Shown piece after piece: positions 50,156 through 58,562 of a DNA stretch of 64,000 nt (position 1 is the first letter of the stretch; each line of letters begins with the position of its first letter). Source of the stretch: Algoriphagus sp. A40 (GTDB lineage: Bacteria; Bacteroidota; Bacteroidia; Cytophagales; Cyclobacteriaceae); contig NZ_MUNY01000028.1 of NCBI RefSeq assembly GCF_002002735.1, positions 18,824 to 82,823 on the forward strand. The letters run 5' to 3'. The position numbers and the translations under genes are program-made. The notes under the pieces were generated by a model that made no database searches, was not told the origin of the DNA, and saw nothing but the letters and a program-made list of their open reading frames with translations.

Positions 50156-53122
50156 TTAAGCTATCTTCTTAGCCTCCTTTGGTGCTGGATTTTCTTCGTT
50201 TTCAAGCTCCTTTTTCATCAAATCCACTACGATCGGGGTCGCGATGTAGATCGAAGAATAGGTACCTACTGTGATACCCACAAATAGGGCGAAAGAGAAG
50301 CCTCTCAATACTTCACCACCAAACAACAACAACACAATCACCACAATCAAGGTAGTGAAAGAAGTCATCAAGGTACGTCCCAAAGTTTGGTTGATTGAGT
50401 CATTGAATACTTTTATCAACTTGTGAGTCCCGCGATTTTCGATGTTTTCACGGATACGGTCGAAGATGATTACCGTATCGTTAATCGAATAACCGATTAC
50501 CGTCAATACCGCTGCGATGAACACCTGGTCGATCTCGAAAGTGGCGCCAAATGTACTTGCAATAGCAAATGCAGCAACTACAAACAGCGTGTCGTGAATC
50601 AAGGCCACAATGGCAGCCAAGGAGAACTGCCACTTGCGGAATCTCATCAAAATGTAAAGGAAGATGCCAATCAAGGCTAAAATCATCGCTTCTACGGAGG
50701 AAGTTTTGATGTCATCAGCTACTGTTGCACCAACTTTGGATGACCCCGAAATGGAGAATTGTCCATCCGCAATTTGGTCAGCATTCTCTACAAAAGTAAA
50801 ACCGGTCACTGTCGAGATCCCTTCTTTTACCTTGGCTTCCACCTCTTTGTTTGAAGCATCGTCATCCTCGTTGATTAGGTAGGAGGTGGTTACTTTCAAG
50901 GTATTGTTGCCTCCGTAGGTCTTCACTTCTACAGATCCATCAAATTCACCATCTAGCCCCACTTTCAGATCAGACGGTACGACTGGTTCATCGAAAACCA
51001 CGACATAGGAACGCCCACCGGTAAAGTCCACCCCGAATTTCAGTCCGTTGAAAACTGCAATGGCCAAACCGATCACGATGATGGAGGATGAAATGAGGTA
51101 GGCAACTTTCCGCTTGCTCATAAAGTCCACATTCATTCCGGTAAGTGCATTTTTAGAAAAAGGTGCTGTGAAGTTGATGGTGCTCTTGTCTCCTTTTTTG
51201 GTCAACCAATAGACAATCACACGGGTAATGTATACGGAAGAGAAGAAGGAACAAGCAATACCGATCATCAAAACGATGGCAAAGCCTTTAACCGGACCTT
51301 GTCCCAAAGCAAACAAAATCGCTCCAACAAGAAATGTGGTCAGGTTACCATCGAGAATCGCAGAGAATGCTTTGCTGTAGCCGGCCTCAATGGCTGCCAT
51401 CAGATTGACACCGTTTCGGAGTTCTTCTTTGATTCGCTCAAAGATCAATACGTTAGCATCAATCGACATACCGATCGTCAATACGATACCTGCGATACCG
51501 GGCAAGGTTAGGGCTGTGCCCAATTGGGCGAGAATACCCAGGATGAAGAAAATGTTGAAAACCAGAGCAGCAACAGCAACTAATCCGCCTTTGGCATAAT
51601 AAGCAACCATAAACAGAACAACCAAAGCCAAACCGGCAACCATAGAGAAGATACCCTGTGTTTGGGCTTCTTTACCCAAGGTCGGGCCGATGATGCTCTC
51701 TTCTACGATTTGAGTTGGAGCTGGAAGTGAACCGGACTTCAGGATATTTGCCAGATCCTGAGCTTCTACAAGGGTAAAATTACCCGCTATCTCAGATTGG
51801 CCGTTAGGTATCTCACCGTTTACAACTGGTGCAGTGTATACATAGTCGTCAAGGACAACTGCGATTCTTCTTCCGATGTTTTCAGAAGTCAAGGTTCTCC
51901 ATTTTCTGGCTCCGTCAGCATTCATCTGCATGGATACCGCAGGCTGGGAAGTCTGGTCCAAAGTCTGACGGGCATCGGTCACTACGTCACCTTCTAGTGG
52001 TGCCTGATCGGATCCACGGGTTGTTTTTATTGCATAGAGCTCCAACAACTCACTTCCATCTTCAGCGATGGTTGGTTTCACTCCCCAAAGGAGTTTCAGA
52101 TCTCTTGGAAGAAATGACTTATAGCGCTCGTTTTTGATGATTCTATTGATGGTCACCGTATCGCGGACATCGTACACCAAGCCATAACTAGCTTTCATCA
52201 GGCTGATTATCGGTGATACGTTGTTTTCGCTGTTCATCGGATCAATCTGCTCCAGCTGTTTTTCCAGCGCATTTCTCAGGGAATCTTCCGAGGAAACCTC
52301 GGCTGTGGTATCCACTGCGGCAGGAGTGGCTTTTTGATCAGCTACCCAAGTGGTGTTGATAGTTTCGATGGATCCACCATATTCATTCAACTCCAAAACT
52401 TCCCAAAACTGAAGCTTTGCCACGCCTTGAAGCATGTTTCTCACTCGCTCCTGATTGTCAACTCCGGGAAGTTCGATCTGGATTCTTCCTGAACCTGCAA
52501 TTCTCTGAATGTTTGGCTGTGAGGTTCCAAATCGGTCAATACGGGTTCTGAGGATGTTGAATGATCTCTCGATAGCATTTTCAACTTCGGTGTTGATCAG
52601 GTCAAGGATTTCTGAGTCAGAGGATTCCAGGGAAATTCTGCCTCTGTTGGCAGCTGTTGCGAAAATGGTGCTCAGGTTTTTTCCGGCATTATTCTTCTGC
52701 CAGGCAGCATAGAATAGGTCCACAAACTTCGCATCGGAAGTTTTTGCAGCTTCTCTGGCTTCGTCGACCGATTTATTGAATCCTTCGTCTTTTGGATTGC
52801 CTGCAATTCCTTTTACAATTTCTACCGGAGAAACTGCCAAAGTCACGTGCATCCCGCCCTGAAGGTCAAGACCAAGGCCAAGTTCGGTTTCTTTGATTTC
52901 CTGATAAGTGAAGTCAGCACCCAGGAAGTTGTAGACTGGCTCTCTCCATACGGAATCGAGGTAAGCTCTTTTTTTGGCAAAGTCAATATTGCCGGAGGCA
53001 TCGGTAGCATAAGCTTCAGCTTTTTGCTGGATACCATTGGATACGAAAGTGAATGACAGATAGTACAGACAAAGCGCCGTAACAATCACTGTCAAAAACA
53101 CAATGACACCTTTGTTTTGCAT
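50156..53122 (-). CDS. secDF: Protein-export membrane protein SecDF (fusion)
   Basis: Drives late steps of Sec protein export using the proton gradient. The SecD half (about residues 1-645) has the first helix, a large periplasmic P1 domain with YTAPVVNGEIPNGQSEI, and five helices with LTIGMSIDANVLIFERIKEEL. The SecF half (about 665-988) has FGVDFTGGRSYVV and SINDTVIIFDRIREN. Fusion into one 988-aa chain is usual in Bacteroidota. It is monocistronic. Confidence 0.97.
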   Translation of the reverse strand: MQNKGVIVFLTVIVTALCLYYLSFTFVSNGIQQKAEAYATDASGNIDFAKKRAYLDSVWREPVYNFLGADFTYQEIKETELGLGLDLQGGMHVTLAVSPVEIVKGIAGNPKDEGFNKSVDEAREAAKTSDAKFVDLFYAAWQKNNAGKNLSTIFATAANRGRISLESSDSEILDLINTEVENAIERSFNILRTRIDRFGTSQPNIQRIAGSGRIQIELPGVDNQERVRNMLQGVAKLQFWEVLELNEYGGSIETINTTWVADQKATPAAVDTTAEVSSEDSLRNALEKQLEQIDPMNSENNVSPIISLMKASYGLVYDVRDTVTINRIIKNERYKSFLPRDLKLLWGVKPTIAEDGSELLELYAIKTTRGSDQAPLEGDVVTDARQTLDQTSQPAVSMQMNADGARKWRTLTSENIGRRIAVVLDDYVYTAPVVNGEIPNGQSEIAGNFTLVEAQDLANILKSGSLPAPTQIVEESIIGPTLGKEAQTQGIFSMVAGLALVVLFMVAYYAKGGLVAVAALVFNIFFILGILAQLGTALTLPGIAGIVLTIGMSIDANVLIFERIKEELRNGVNLMAAIEAGYSKAFSAILDGNLTTFLVGAILFALGQGPVKGFAIVLMIGIACSFFSSVYITRVIVYWLTKKGDKSTINFTAPFSKNALTGMNVDFMSKRKVAYLISSSIIVIGLAIAVFNGLKFGVDFTGGRSYVVVFDEPVVPSDLKVGLDGEFDGSVEVKTYGGNNTLKVTTSYLINEDDDASNKEVEAKVKEGISTVTGFTFVENADQIADGQFSISGSSKVGATVADDIKTSSVEAMILALIGIFLYILMRFRKWQFSLAAIVALIHDTLFVVAAFAIASTFGATFEIDQVFIAAVLTVIGYSINDTVIIFDRIRENIENRGTHKLIKVFNDSINQTLGRTLMTSFTTLIVVIVLLLFGGEVLRGFSFALFVGITVGTYSSIYIATPIVVDLMKKELENEENPAPKEAKKIA

Positions 53123-53214
53123 AAGGATTGAATAGTTAATTAGAATAAGAAATACAGAATTGATTCAGAACCTGAAGAGGTTCAGTGTTACTTGTTTTGG
53201 GGGAAAAGCGAAAA

Positions 53215-53559
53215 TCAGGGCCCCTGAGTGGAAATAATCCGCTCAAAAAGTATCTCTACGAGATGGTTGGGATAGAAAGCCGAAACGGCCTGGTGTGTAG
53301 GTAATTTGAATTCAAAGCTGAAAACCTGATAAATCAGGTAAAAAACAGTGTCAGCCACATGCAGGATGAAAGGTACCACTGCATCTACGGCCACATTGAG
53401 AAAGGTCTGATCGGGATTTTCGGAGGAATGCTCAGTTTTTGCGATTTCACCACCCTGAGGCAAATACTCCACGCTGGAAATGAACAGGCAAAACAGCAAG
53501 GCCATCAACAGCGTGAAGCGCTGTTGGAAGAGACTGTTATGGATTATCCTGTTTTTCAT
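53215..53559 (-). CDS. Hypothetical protein, 114 aa
   Basis: ATG 53559 opens MKNRIIHNSLFQQRFTLLMALLFCLFISS, one hydrophobic segment that may be a signal anchor, followed by a polar region and a second weakly hydrophobic stretch (VPFILHVADTVFYLIYQVFSF). No family is recognised. The TATATTTG box ending 6 bases before the ATG, with a TTG 17 bases upstream of the box, supports both expression and this start. It lies between secDF and udk on the same strand. Confidence 0.65.
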   Translation of the reverse strand: MKNRIIHNSLFQQRFTLLMALLFCLFISSVEYLPQGGEIAKTEHSSENPDQTFLNVAVDAVVPFILHVADTVFYLIYQVFSFEFKLPTHQAVSAFYPNHLVEILFERIISTQGP

Positions 53560-53565
53560 TTGGCG

Positions 53566-53573
53566 CAAATATA
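53566..53573 (-). promoter_or_regulatory. Promoter: TTG-N17-TATATTTG ending 6 bases before ATG
   Basis: On the minus strand TATATTTG lies at 53573-53566 with TTG at 53593-53591, spacing 17, which fits the Bacteroidota -33/-7 consensus. Start of transcription would fall at about the ATG at 53559, giving a leaderless or near-leaderless message. Confidence 0.5.
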
Positions 53574-53616
53574 GACATTATTTGAAAATCCAACTTTTTG
53601 CTACCAATATTTTGAT

Positions 53617-54237
53617 TCAGTTCCCTGATTTGGCGCGGAGATAAGTGCGGATGACTTCCAGGGCCATGTCAAAACTGGAGTTGTTTGGTACGATCAGGTC
53701 AGCTTCGTTTTTGAAGGGCTTGATGTATTTTTCATAAGTAGGCATCACGTGCATTTCGTAGCGGTAAAGCACATCATCCAGGTCATAGCCCCGCTCCACT
53801 TTGTCTCGGATGATTCTCCGCTTTAGTTTAATGTGATCTTTGGCATCGATAAAAATCTTCAGATCAAGCAGATCTGCAAGTTCTGGATAGAAAAGCACAA
53901 AAATTCCCTCGACAACCACCACGGGAGCTGGAGAGAAGGTGAGCATTTTTGGTTTTTTGGAGGAGTTGTTGAAGGTATATTCTTCCCGTTGGACCGTTTC
54001 TCCATTTTGGATCTTACGGATATCAGTCGCGTATTGCTCGAAATCGATGCTATTGGGAGTATCAAAATTGTGGACTCCCTGCGCATCGATGGGCTGCTGA
54101 TGTCGGGGTTTGTAATAGTTGTCCTGAGAAATGAGGCAAACTTCGCCGGGGTCAAAACTGCTTAGTAAACGCTCCAAAAACAATGTTTTGCCGGAAGCGG
54201 AGCCTCCGGTAATCCCGACAATGAATGGTTTTTTCAT
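53617..54237 (-). CDS. udk: Uridine kinase
   Basis: Phosphorylates uridine and cytidine for pyrimidine salvage. The P-loop is GITGGSASGKTLFLE (residues 6-20), followed by ISQDNYYKPRHQQP and DTPNSIDF, and RIIRDKVERGYDLDDVLYRYE, all standard for Udk. ATG 54237 gives 206 aa; a TACCTTTG box ends 6 bases before it, in favour of this start over an in-frame ATG at 54246. Confidence 0.95.
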   Translation of the reverse strand: MKKPFIVGITGGSASGKTLFLERLLSSFDPGEVCLISQDNYYKPRHQQPIDAQGVHNFDTPNSIDFEQYATDIRKIQNGETVQREEYTFNNSSKKPKMLTFSPAPVVVVEGIFVLFYPELADLLDLKIFIDAKDHIKLKRRIIRDKVERGYDLDDVLYRYEMHVMPTYEKYIKPFKNEADLIVPNNSSFDMALEVIRTYLRAKSGN

Positions 54238-54243
54238 GGGGAA

Positions 54244-54251
54244 CAAAGGTA
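54244..54251 (-). promoter_or_regulatory. -7 box (TACCTTTG) 6 bases before the udk ATG
   Basis: On the minus strand TACCTTTG matches TAnnTTTG and ends 6 bases upstream of ATG 54237, the same spacing as at glyS and the 53559 gene. A clear -33 element was not found. Confidence 0.4.
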
Positions 54252-54270
54252 ATTTATTTTAGACTTCATC

Positions 54271-54852
54271 TCAGAATTTTCTATTGCTTAGGAAGGAAAT
54301 CAAGGCTTTTACGGCTTTGCCACGGTGACTGATTTCATTTTTTTCAGCCAAGGTCAATTGTGCAAAAGTCCGATCAAATCCGAGAGGTTTGAAGACTGGA
54401 TCATAGCCAAATCCTCCCGACCCCACTTTTTTATCCAAAATCTCACCTTCTGCTGTTCCTTCAAATGAATATTCTTTTCCATCAAGGATCAGTGCAATGA
54501 CCGTTCGGAATCTGGCATTTCGGCTGTTTTTTCCTTCCATTTTCTCCAAAAGCAAGGAAATATTCCTTTCGTCGCTCCGGGCCTCACCGGCAAACCTCCC
54601 GGAATAGACCCCCGGGGCTCCGTTTAGCGAATCCACTTCCAGGCCCGTGTCATCAGCAAAACAATCAACCCCGTAGTGGTCTTTTACAAAACGGGCTTTT
54701 TGAAATGCATTGTGATCCAGGGTGTCGCCGGTTTCGGGAAGCTCCTCAAAACACCCGATTTCACTGAGAGAAACGACTTCATATTCAGTGCCTAAAGCGG
54801 CTTTTACTTCTTCGATTTTCTTTGAGTTATTGGTAGCGAAGCAGATTTTCAT
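54271..54852 (-). CDS. rdgB: XTP/dITP diphosphatase (HAM1-like)
   Basis: Removes non-canonical purine nucleotides by hydrolysing XTP, ITP and dITP. Signatures are CFATNNSKKIEEVKAALG, CFADDTGLEVDSLNGAPGVYSGRFAG with the metal-binding aspartates, GGFGYDPVFKP and KNEISHRGKAVKAL. ATG 54852 gives 193 aa, near the usual 197; the upstream frame to 54894 has no matching residues. It lies 33 bases from the udk start. Confidence 0.95.
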   Translation of the reverse strand: MKICFATNNSKKIEEVKAALGTEYEVVSLSEIGCFEELPETGDTLDHNAFQKARFVKDHYGVDCFADDTGLEVDSLNGAPGVYSGRFAGEARSDERNISLLLEKMEGKNSRNARFRTVIALILDGKEYSFEGTAEGEILDKKVGSGGFGYDPVFKPLGFDRTFAQLTLAEKNEISHRGKAVKALISFLSNRKF

Positions 54853-54970
54853 GCGGTAGATGAAATAATCGGGTGGATAAAAAATATTTTGCAAAGGTCG
54901 CAGAGATTTTCAAAATCGGTAGCTAAAATTCAGGAAAGAGCTGGGAAATCGCTTTTACCATTTTCGATAA

Positions 54971-55120
54971 AAATGATGTCACCCCTTTGGGGTTACCGTA
55001 CATAAGAAACACATTTAAAGCTATAATCCTGTTATCCCTTCGGGATTTAAAAGCCAGTATGGCTGAAATTATTATAGGAACGATTGGATAAGCATTCATT
55101 TAAACCCCGAAGGGGGTGAT
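54971..55120. repeat. Multi-hairpin intergenic repeat
   Basis: Four short GC hairpins in an AT-rich background: ACCCC/GGGGT (54981-54993), ATCCC/GGGAT (55034-55046), AGCC/GGCT (55052-55064) and CCCC/GGGG (55105-55115). The outer parts are mirror-like (GTCACCCCTTTGGGG and CCCCGAAGGGGGTGAT). From memory, elements of this shape recur between Bacteroidota genes. No coding sequence is seen in the 380-base gap 54853-55232. Confidence 0.5.
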
Positions 55121-55232
55121 ACAAATTTTAAAAGCGATTTACTGCAGGAAAGAGGGATTTTTTGGTGGAGTTCGATAAACTCCTAAAGTCCTTTTCATTT
55201 CCCCTTTGATTTGAAACTTGTATTTTCGGGAT

Positions 55233-55796
55233 ATGAAGAAAATCACGATTTACTGTGGCTCGAAAAAAGGAAACAGTGGCGTCTATGAAGCTGGCGCACG
55301 TTCCTTGGTGCAGGAGATGATCAGGCGAGATCACTCTTTGGTCTATGGAGCGGGGCGTGTGGGTTTGATGGGCATCATTGCCGACGAAATGTTGGCGGCC
55401 GGCAAGGAGGTTCTGGGCATTATTCCTCAAAAATTGGTAGATCGGGAAGTAGCTCATCTGGGCTGTACCGAATTGATCATCGTGGAGACGATGCGGGACC
55501 GGAAATGGCTGATGGCAGAGCGGGGAGATGGGTTTATTGCCATGCCGGGAGGAATCGGGACTTTGGAGGAACTTTTTGAAATCATGACTTTAAACCAACT
55601 CCACTATATCCAGAAGCCTTTGGCCTTATATAATGTCAACGGGTATTTCGATAAGTTGATAGAGTTTTTGAATCATGCGATGGAATCGGGGTTCCTTTAT
55701 CCCGAGCAGGAGGAAATGCTTATCATCTCCGATGATCCCATTGATTTGCTTGATCAAATGTCAGCTTATCAGGCAAGACGACCGGCAGATTGGTAA
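55233..55796 (+). CDS. LOG-family phosphoribohydrolase-like protein, short form
   Basis: A TIGR00730-type Rossmann protein of 187 aa. The motif MPGGIGTLEELFEIMTLNQL near residue 107 and the N-terminal ITIYCGSKKGN are family hallmarks. Homologues release free base from nucleoside monophosphates (cytokinin activation in plants; AMP or similar in bacteria). ATG 55233 is preferred. A second, longer LOG-family gene lies at 56631. Confidence 0.9.
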   Translation: MKKITIYCGSKKGNSGVYEAGARSLVQEMIRRDHSLVYGAGRVGLMGIIADEMLAAGKEVLGIIPQKLVDREVAHLGCTELIIVETMRDRKWLMAERGDGFIAMPGGIGTLEELFEIMTLNQLHYIQKPLALYNVNGYFDKLIEFLNHAMESGFLYPEQEEMLIISDDPIDLLDQMSAYQARRPADW

Positions 55797-55814
55797 GGAT
55801 CGTCATCGGTTAAC

Positions 55815-55940
55815 CGTCACTGCGAGGGAGGTACGAACGAAGCAGTCTCCAAATTAAAACCTGCTTCTAATGATGGGATTGCTTTGGGGCATGAAACACC
55901 CAAATCAATCTAACCTTGGAAAAGCCCCTCGCAATGACGT
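55815..55940. repeat. 126-bp repeat with terminal inverted repeats
   Basis: CGTCACTGCGAGGG (55815-55828) and the inverted CCCTCGCAATGACG (55927-55940) pair over 14 bp with one mismatch and bound a non-coding sequence containing GAAGCAGTCTCC. The pattern CGTCATTGCGAGG...GAAGCAATC is a dispersed palindrome I recall from many genomes. It looks like a non-autonomous, possibly mobile, miniature element. Confidence 0.65.
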
Positions 55941-56020
55941 CCCCAAAACAGCCGGAAGTGGCCATCCAACACTTATCCGTATTTCGTCTTTTGGACTTCG
56001 TAATTCAGAAAGATAAATAG

Positions 56021-56028
56021 TACTTTTG
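56021..56028 (+). promoter_or_regulatory. -7 box (TACTTTTG) upstream of the 56048 gene
   Basis: TACTTTTG matches TAnnTTTG and ends 19 bases before ATG 56048, so the leader would be about 10-15 bases. Confidence 0.35.
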
Positions 56029-56047
56029 CCAGAACCCTGATAGCTGT

Positions 56048-56551
56048 ATGATCGACAAGCTTTTTCCACTGGATAAAAATTACATTCTACGACAAGCTCA
56101 GTATGTATTGGAGGAAGAGCTGATGGATCAGATGGTTTACGAATTGAAGCGCTCTTATACTTTTCATTACAATCCACTCCGGCTGATGGATCAGACCTAT
56201 GAGAGGATTTTGGATACCTTTGATTTTCCCACTGACAGGATTCGGATGATTTACCGCCAGCTTTGCGGGATCTATCGGTTCAAAAATAAGGATAACCAAC
56301 TGGAATTGCTTTTTGATGGGCGTAGCCACTTTGACAAGTTCAAGGAAGACTGGGAGGCTGGATTTATTGCATGGATCCAAGAACTAGGTCAGCATGAACA
56401 ATACGTGAAAACCATGCTTCGAATGACCTTGCTGTACGATACTGAATCCCGGGCAGAATGGGCCGAAAACCACTGCAAGGCTTTTATCAATCAGTACTTT
56501 GAGCTAAAAATTGTAAAAAGGCAGGGTGAATTGAGATTGAAAGTCGGTTAA
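56048..56551 (+). CDS. Hypothetical protein, 167 aa
   Basis: A soluble, mostly helical protein rich in aromatic and charged residues (DQMVYELKRSYTFHYNPLRLMDQTYERIL, IYRQLCGIYRFKNKDNQLELLFDG). It has no signal peptide, membrane segment or known motif. It is monocistronic with its own -7 box and shared terminator. I do not recognise the family. Confidence 0.7.
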   Translation: MIDKLFPLDKNYILRQAQYVLEEELMDQMVYELKRSYTFHYNPLRLMDQTYERILDTFDFPTDRIRMIYRQLCGIYRFKNKDNQLELLFDGRSHFDKFKEDWEAGFIAWIQELGQHEQYVKTMLRMTLLYDTESRAEWAENHCKAFINQYFELKIVKRQGELRLKVG

Positions 56552-56573
56552 TAGATTCAGCCAAAACAGAACA

Positions 56574-56602
56574 AAAAAATAGCCATCTCCACGATGGCTT
56601 TT
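56574..56602. terminator. Bidirectional terminator between convergent genes
   Basis: AGCCATC/GATGGCT (56581-56587 with 56593-56599) with a 5-base loop is flanked by an A run (56573-56579) and a short T run, and lies between the convergent genes ending at 56551 and 56631. Confidence 0.8.
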
Positions 56603-56630
56603 CAATTTTCAAAATCTGACGGGTCAGGTA

Positions 56631-57356
56631 TCAGAAGTTCGGACTCAACAGGTATTTGCTGTAGAAATCATCGATCGCTTTTACCGCTTCGGTGGCATTA
56701 TCGACCACAGTAAACAATTCAAGATCTTCTTCTTTGATGTAGGCGTGGTCAGCCAACAGGGTTTTTTTGATCCAGTCCACGAGTCCTTCCCAATAGGACT
56801 TACCTACAAGCACGATTGGGAACCGACCGATTTTATTGGTTTGGATCAAGGTAAGTGCCTCAAAAAACTCATCCAGGGTACCAAATCCTCCAGGCAAAAC
56901 CACGAATCCCTGAGCGTATCGGATAAACATAACCTTTCTGACAAAGAAATAGTCAAAGGTAATCAGCTTATCCCGGTCAATGTAGATGTTGTTAAACTGC
57001 TCAAAGGGGAGCACAATGTTCAAGCCCACGGACTTACCGCCTTCGGAATAAGCGCCTTTGTTTCCGGCTTCCATGATTCCGGGACCGCCGCCGGTGATGA
57101 CTCCATAGCCATGTCTGACGAGTTTGGCGGCAATTTCCTCGGCCATCTTATAATATTCATGGTCTCGTGGAGTGCGGGCTGAGCCAAAAATAGACACGCA
57201 TGGGCCGATCTTTGCCAGTTTTTCATATCCTTCGACAAATTCGGACATTACTTTAAAAATTGCCCAGGAATCCTCACTTCTGATTTCGCTCCAGTCGCGT
57301 TCCTTGAAAGCCTTGCGGATGCGTTCTTCGGCCTGTTTGTCCTCCAGATTATTCAT
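56631..57356 (-). CDS. LOG-family phosphoribohydrolase-like protein, long form
   Basis: A TIGR00730-type protein of 241 aa with VSIFGSARTPRDHEYY, VITGGGPGIMEAGNKGAYSEGG and VLPGGFGTLDEFFEALTLIQTNK, the nucleotide-binding motifs of the family. The N-terminal extension (NLEDKQAEERIRKAFKERDWS) distinguishes it from the 187-aa homologue at 55233. Two LOG-like genes within 2 kb suggest separate substrates. Confidence 0.9.
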   Translation of the reverse strand: MNNLEDKQAEERIRKAFKERDWSEIRSEDSWAIFKVMSEFVEGYEKLAKIGPCVSIFGSARTPRDHEYYKMAEEIAAKLVRHGYGVITGGGPGIMEAGNKGAYSEGGKSVGLNIVLPFEQFNNIYIDRDKLITFDYFFVRKVMFIRYAQGFVVLPGGFGTLDEFFEALTLIQTNKIGRFPIVLVGKSYWEGLVDWIKKTLLADHAYIKEEDLELFTVVDNATEAVKAIDDFYSKYLLSPNF

Positions 57357-57493
57357 GTTTCTTCCTTTTAGTCTTTCAAAAAAACGATTCTCAGAGGCAA
57401 ATGTCGATCTATCTAGTCCTTCTAAATTTAAACGATTGATAATCAGGAAGAAAAAATGCAGGAACCCCAGAGTTTATTGGGGATTAGTTCTGC

Positions 57494-57501
57494 TACTTTT
57501 G
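57494..57501 (+). promoter_or_regulatory. -7 box (TACTTTTG) upstream of the YkgJ-like gene
   Basis: TACTTTTG matches TAnnTTTG and ends 18 bases before ATG 57520. It supports the short start over the longer open frame that begins at 57172 inside the LOG gene. Confidence 0.35.
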
Positions 57502-57519
57502 TCTTCTGAAAAATTGGAA

Positions 57520-58104
57520 ATGAATCTATTTGAAAAATCCGAGGCTGTCAAAGAGGTCTTTCAGGAGCTGGAGGCTGAGTCCCGCCAATTTCATTCTGAA
57601 GCTGGAATGGGCTGTATTTCAGGTTGCGGATTTTGTTGTGCAAACCCGGAGGTTCCTGCATCACCTTTGGAATTTTTGCCTTTGGCATTTGATCTTTACA
57701 ATAAGGGAATAGCCGAAGAAATCGCCAATCAGCTTTCGATTGAGGATGAACCGGGCAATTGCATTGTCTATCGGTCCAGCAAAGAAGATGTGACCAAGGG
57801 ATTTTGTGGAAATTATGCCAACAGAGGACTTATTTGCAGACTTTTTGGTGCATCTGCCCGCAAAACTAAATATGGCCAAAAAGACCTCATCACCTGCAAA
57901 ATCCTAAAAGCCCAAAAATCAGAAGCTTTTGCAGCCGCCACTTTGCGCATCAACTCGGACATGGAGATCCCTATGGCAACGGCATATTATACCCGACTCA
58001 AGGATGTGGATGAATCTCTGACCAATCAATATCCGGTCAACCAGGCAATTTTGATGGCTCTGGAGTTGGTTTTAAGGTTTAAATTTTACGAAGAAGCAGA
58101 GTGA
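57520..58104 (+). CDS. YkgJ-like cysteine-cluster protein
   Basis: A 194-aa protein with a cysteine cluster (GMGCISGCGFCCANPEVPASPLE, C at about residues 31-40) and GFCGNYANRGLICRLFG further on, the pattern of the YkgJ / UPF0153 family, which may bind zinc or an Fe-S cluster. ATG 57520 is chosen because the frame upstream to 57172 lies inside the divergent LOG gene. Function unknown. Confidence 0.82.
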   Translation: MNLFEKSEAVKEVFQELEAESRQFHSEAGMGCISGCGFCCANPEVPASPLEFLPLAFDLYNKGIAEEIANQLSIEDEPGNCIVYRSSKEDVTKGFCGNYANRGLICRLFGASARKTKYGQKDLITCKILKAQKSEAFAAATLRINSDMEIPMATAYYTRLKDVDESLTNQYPVNQAILMALELVLRFKFYEEAE

Positions 58105-58193
58105 TGTGCCTCGGTTTGATTTTTTTGCTCTTTCGTTTTCCAGTATATTCGGAATATGATTAGTGGAAAAAGGGACAAAAAACACCCGAAATT

Positions 58194-58562
58194 ATGTTGA
58201 AAATCGCCGAAATCATTCAAACCGTAAGGGGGATCATTGAAGCCCGGATTGGAATTGTCAAGCAAGAAATCCAGGATGAATTTGTGGGGATTTTGTCCCG
58301 GCTTATTTTATTGGTTGCCATTGGAAGTATGCTTCTGTTGGTATTTCTGTTTTTGTCACTTTCATTGGCTTTTTTCCTGAGTCAAGTTACCAAGAGCCCC
58401 TACTTGGGCTTTTTGATCGTGGCCTTGATGTATTTTTTGGTCGTGTTGGTGATGGTATTGAGCAGGGATTCTCTGCGCCTCCAGCAAAGGGTCGAAGATT
58501 TGCTTAAAGATTTTATTTTCAAAATTAAATCCAACAGGGAAGAAGAAGAAGATGAGCAATAA
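58194..58562 (+). CDS. Holin-like (DUF1469/phage holin III-type) membrane protein
   Basis: A 122-aa membrane protein with an amphipathic N-terminal helix (IAEIIQTVRGIIEARIGIVKQEIQDE) and two hydrophobic segments (LILLVAIGSMLLLVFLFLSLSL and YLGFLIVALMYFLVVLVMVL), then a charged tail. The layout fits the DUF1469/YqjE-like superfamily often labelled phage holin, but here in a chromosomal operon, not a prophage. It overlaps the next gene by 11 bases. Confidence 0.78.
   Translation: MLKIAEIIQTVRGIIEARIGIVKQEIQDEFVGILSRLILLVAIGSMLLLVFLFLSLSLAFFLSQVTKSPYLGFLIVALMYFLVVLVMVLSRDSLRLQQRVEDLLKDFIFKIKSNREEEEDEQ

Noticed and set aside
57172..57519. N-terminal extension of the YkgJ-like protein to 57172
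   Set aside because: The extra 116 residues are antisense to the LOG-family gene and the cysteine-cluster protein is complete from ATG 57520.
58194..58562. Prophage, suggested by the holin-like protein
   Set aside because: No phage structural, lysis or integrase gene is nearby; this family is common in chromosomal operons.
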